Of a stretch of 9,506 bases of DNA, positions 6,552-9,506 are shown one piece after another. The notes below the pieces were generated by a model. It worked only from the letters and a program-made list of their open reading frames with translations, made no database searches and was not told where the DNA came from. The stretch is taken from NCBI GenBank assembly GCA_964244885.1, contig CAXTKD010000027.1:1-9506 (forward strand). Direction: 5' to 3'. The number at the start of each line of letters is the position of its first letter. Position 1 is the stretch's first letter. Both the position numbers and the translations under genes were made by a program. Source of the DNA: CAXTKD01 sp964244885. GTDB taxonomy: Bacteria > Pseudomonadota > Alphaproteobacteria > Sphingomonadales > Sphingomonadaceae.

Positions 6552-7450
6552 CAGAAATAGCCCTCCTGTTTCTTCTTCTCCATCGAGCCCGACTGGTCGC
6601 GGTCGATGGCGCGGCCCTGGCGCTCGGAGGTGGTGGCGAGGAGCATCTCGCGGATGATCCCCGGCAGGTCGGTCGCCTCGCTCTCGACCGCGCCGGTGAG
6701 CGGATAGCAGCCGAGCGTGCGGAAGCGGATCGAGCGTTCCACCGGCACTTCGCCCGCCAGCGGAAAGCGATCGTCGTCGACCATCAGCAGCAGCCCGTCG
6801 CGCACGACGGTCGGTCGGGGCGCGGCGAAGTAGAGCGGCACGATCTCGATCCCCTCGCGCTGGATATATTGCCAGACGTCGAGTTCGGTCCAGTTGGAGA
6901 GCGGGAAGGCGCGGAAGCTTTCGCCCGGCCCTTTCCGCATATTGTAGAGGTGCCAGAGCTCGGGCCGCTGCGCCTTGGGATCCCAGCGGTGCGCGCCAGA
7001 ACGGAACGACAGGATGCGCTCCTTGGCTCGGCTCGCCTCCTCGTCGCGCCGCGCGCCGCCGAACGCCGCGTCGAAGCCGTGGTGGTCGAGCGCCTGCCGC
7101 AGCCCCTCGGTCTTCCACAGGTCGGTGTGCATCGCCGAGCCGTGGTCGAACGGGTTGATGCCGCGCGCCATCGCCTCGGGGTTGCGGTGGACCAGAAGCT
7201 CCATGCCGGCATCCGCCGCCGCCTTGTCGCGCAGGTCGTACATCGCCTTGAACTTCCACGTCGTATCGACGTGGAGCAGCGGGAACGGCGGCTTGCCCGG
7301 AAAGAACGCCTTCTTCGCCAGATGCAGCATGACGGCCGAATCCTTGCCGACCGAATAGAGCATCACCGGCCGCTCGGCCTCGGCCGCGACCTCGCGCAGG
7401 ATATGGAGGCTCTCGGCTTCCAGCCGGTCGAGGTGGGTGAGATCGGTCAT
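6551..7450 (-). CDS. cysD: Sulfate adenylyltransferase subunit 2 (CysD)
   Basis: CysD is the catalytic, PP-loop ATP pyrophosphatase subunit of ATP sulfurylase and makes APS and pyrophosphate from ATP and sulfate, with GTP hydrolysis by CysN. The 299-residue length is typical. The PP-loop SVGKDS is at residues 33-38, followed by LLHVDTTWKF, NPFDHGSAMHTDLWKTEGLRQAL at about 99-121, the conserved GGARRDEE..R block at 131-141, FPLSNWTELDVWQYI at 182-196 and LGCYPLTGAVES at 246-257. The C-terminus GSMEKKKQEGYF is the usual CysD tail. The ATG at 7450 gives the expected short N-terminal extension before LEAES; the Shine-Dalgarno is weak. The gene ends in a one-base overlap with cysNC. It lies 72 bases after ppdK on the same strand, with an inverted repeat and a possible -10 box between. 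No cysteine-responsive riboswitch is visible. Confidence 0.96.
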   Translation of the reverse strand: MTDLTHLDRLEAESLHILREVAAEAERPVMLYSVGKDSAVMLHLAKKAFFPGKPPFPLLHVDTTWKFKAMYDLRDKAAADAGMELLVHRNPEAMARGINPFDHGSAMHTDLWKTEGLRQALDHHGFDAAFGGARRDEEASRAKERILSFRSGAHRWDPKAQRPELWHLYNMRKGPGESFRAFPLSNWTELDVWQYIQREGIEIVPLYFAAPRPTVVRDGLLLMVDDDRFPLAGEVPVERSIRFRTLGCYPLTGAVESEATDLPGIIREMLLATTSERQGRAIDRDQSGSMEKKKQEGYF

Positions 7451-7496
7451 CGTCGCCCGCTCGATAGGGATGCGGGCGCACGACGGGGAGCGAGTT

Positions 7497-7502
7497 ATTC
7501 TA
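7497..7502 (-). promoter_or_regulatory. Possible -10 box ahead of cysD
   Basis: On the minus strand the only AT-rich stretch in the ppdK-cysD gap reads GAATAGAATAAC. It contains TAGAAT, five of six matches to the sigma-70 -10 consensus, 46 bases upstream of the cysD ATG. No good -35 box is found at 16-18 bases; the nearest candidate (TGTAAA, 19 bases away) matches at only three positions. This is a weak suggestion of a separate cysDNC promoter, possibly activator dependent. Confidence 0.2.
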
Positions 7503-7504
7503 TT

Positions 7505-7522
7505 CGGCGCTACGCTTCGGCT

Positions 7523-7533
<11 letters not shown>
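7505..7533 (-). terminator. Inverted repeat spanning the ppdK stop codon
   Basis: On the minus strand CGGCGCT (7533-7527) and AGCGCCG (7511-7505) are perfect complements, with a further G-U pair possible inside, around a loop that contains the ppdK TAA. The sequence after the stem is AATAGAATAAC rather than a U tract, so it is not a canonical intrinsic terminator. It could still stabilise or partly terminate the ppdK message before cysD. The stem is short, so a functional role is uncertain. Confidence 0.3.

Positions 7534-9506
<1,973 letters not shown>

Noticed and set aside
6552..7481. Upstream extension of the cysNC frame through the whole of cysD
   Set aside because: No stop codon interrupts the frame, but the extension is out of frame with real CysD, is Arg/Gly-rich, and the normal CysN N-terminus begins at 6551. 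It is not a fusion protein.
7451..7522. Riboswitch or attenuator for sulfur control ahead of cysD
   Set aside because: The leader is too short for a known SAM-type riboswitch and shows no leader peptide or conserved core, only a modest inverted repeat next to the ppdK stop.

Overview
The window looks like a stretch of chromosome from a GC-rich alphaproteobacterium, most likely a sphingomonad. This rests on the strongly GC-biased codon use, tight gene packing, a fused CysN-CysC protein, a DUF484-xerC pair and a transaldolase of the short TalC/Fsa type. The genus is inferred from general familiarity; no search was run.

Layout. Bases 1-2974 are read on the plus strand. They hold the 3' end of a pyrimidine monooxygenase gene (rutA), a 165-base gap, then a compact run of a transaldolase-family gene (fsa/talC type), a DUF484 gene and xerC. 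The DUF484 and xerC frames overlap by 22 bases. Bases 3006-9506 are read on the minus strand, in transcription order: ppdK (5' end outside the window), cysD, cysNC, a very small membrane-protein ORF, and an uncharacterised AAA+ ATPase. The two blocks converge on a 31-base gap that is filled almost completely by one palindrome at 2973-3004.

How the genes fit together. CysD and CysN form ATP sulfurylase, and the CysC domain fused to CysN phosphorylates the resulting APS to PAPS, so this pair carries out sulfate activation. The sulfurylase step releases pyrophosphate. PpdK, directly upstream on the same strand, interconverts pyruvate + ATP + Pi and PEP + AMP + PPi, which makes a pyrophosphate link possible but unproven. 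XerC is one half of the dif-site recombinase that resolves chromosome dimers, and DUF484 proteins are frequent neighbours of xerC with no settled role. RutA opens the uracil ring in pyrimidine nitrogen salvage; no other rut gene is visible. The transaldolase belongs to sugar-phosphate rearrangement.

Most of the window is core metabolism. The parts that are least explained are the orphan AAA+ ATPase with its small membrane-protein neighbour and a repeated 12-mer in front of it, the transaldolase-like active site in a gene usually labelled fructose-6-phosphate aldolase, and two perfect odd palindromes inside ppdK. I see no CRISPR array, tRNA, rRNA, insertion sequence or phage gene, and no clear new defence or mobile system.
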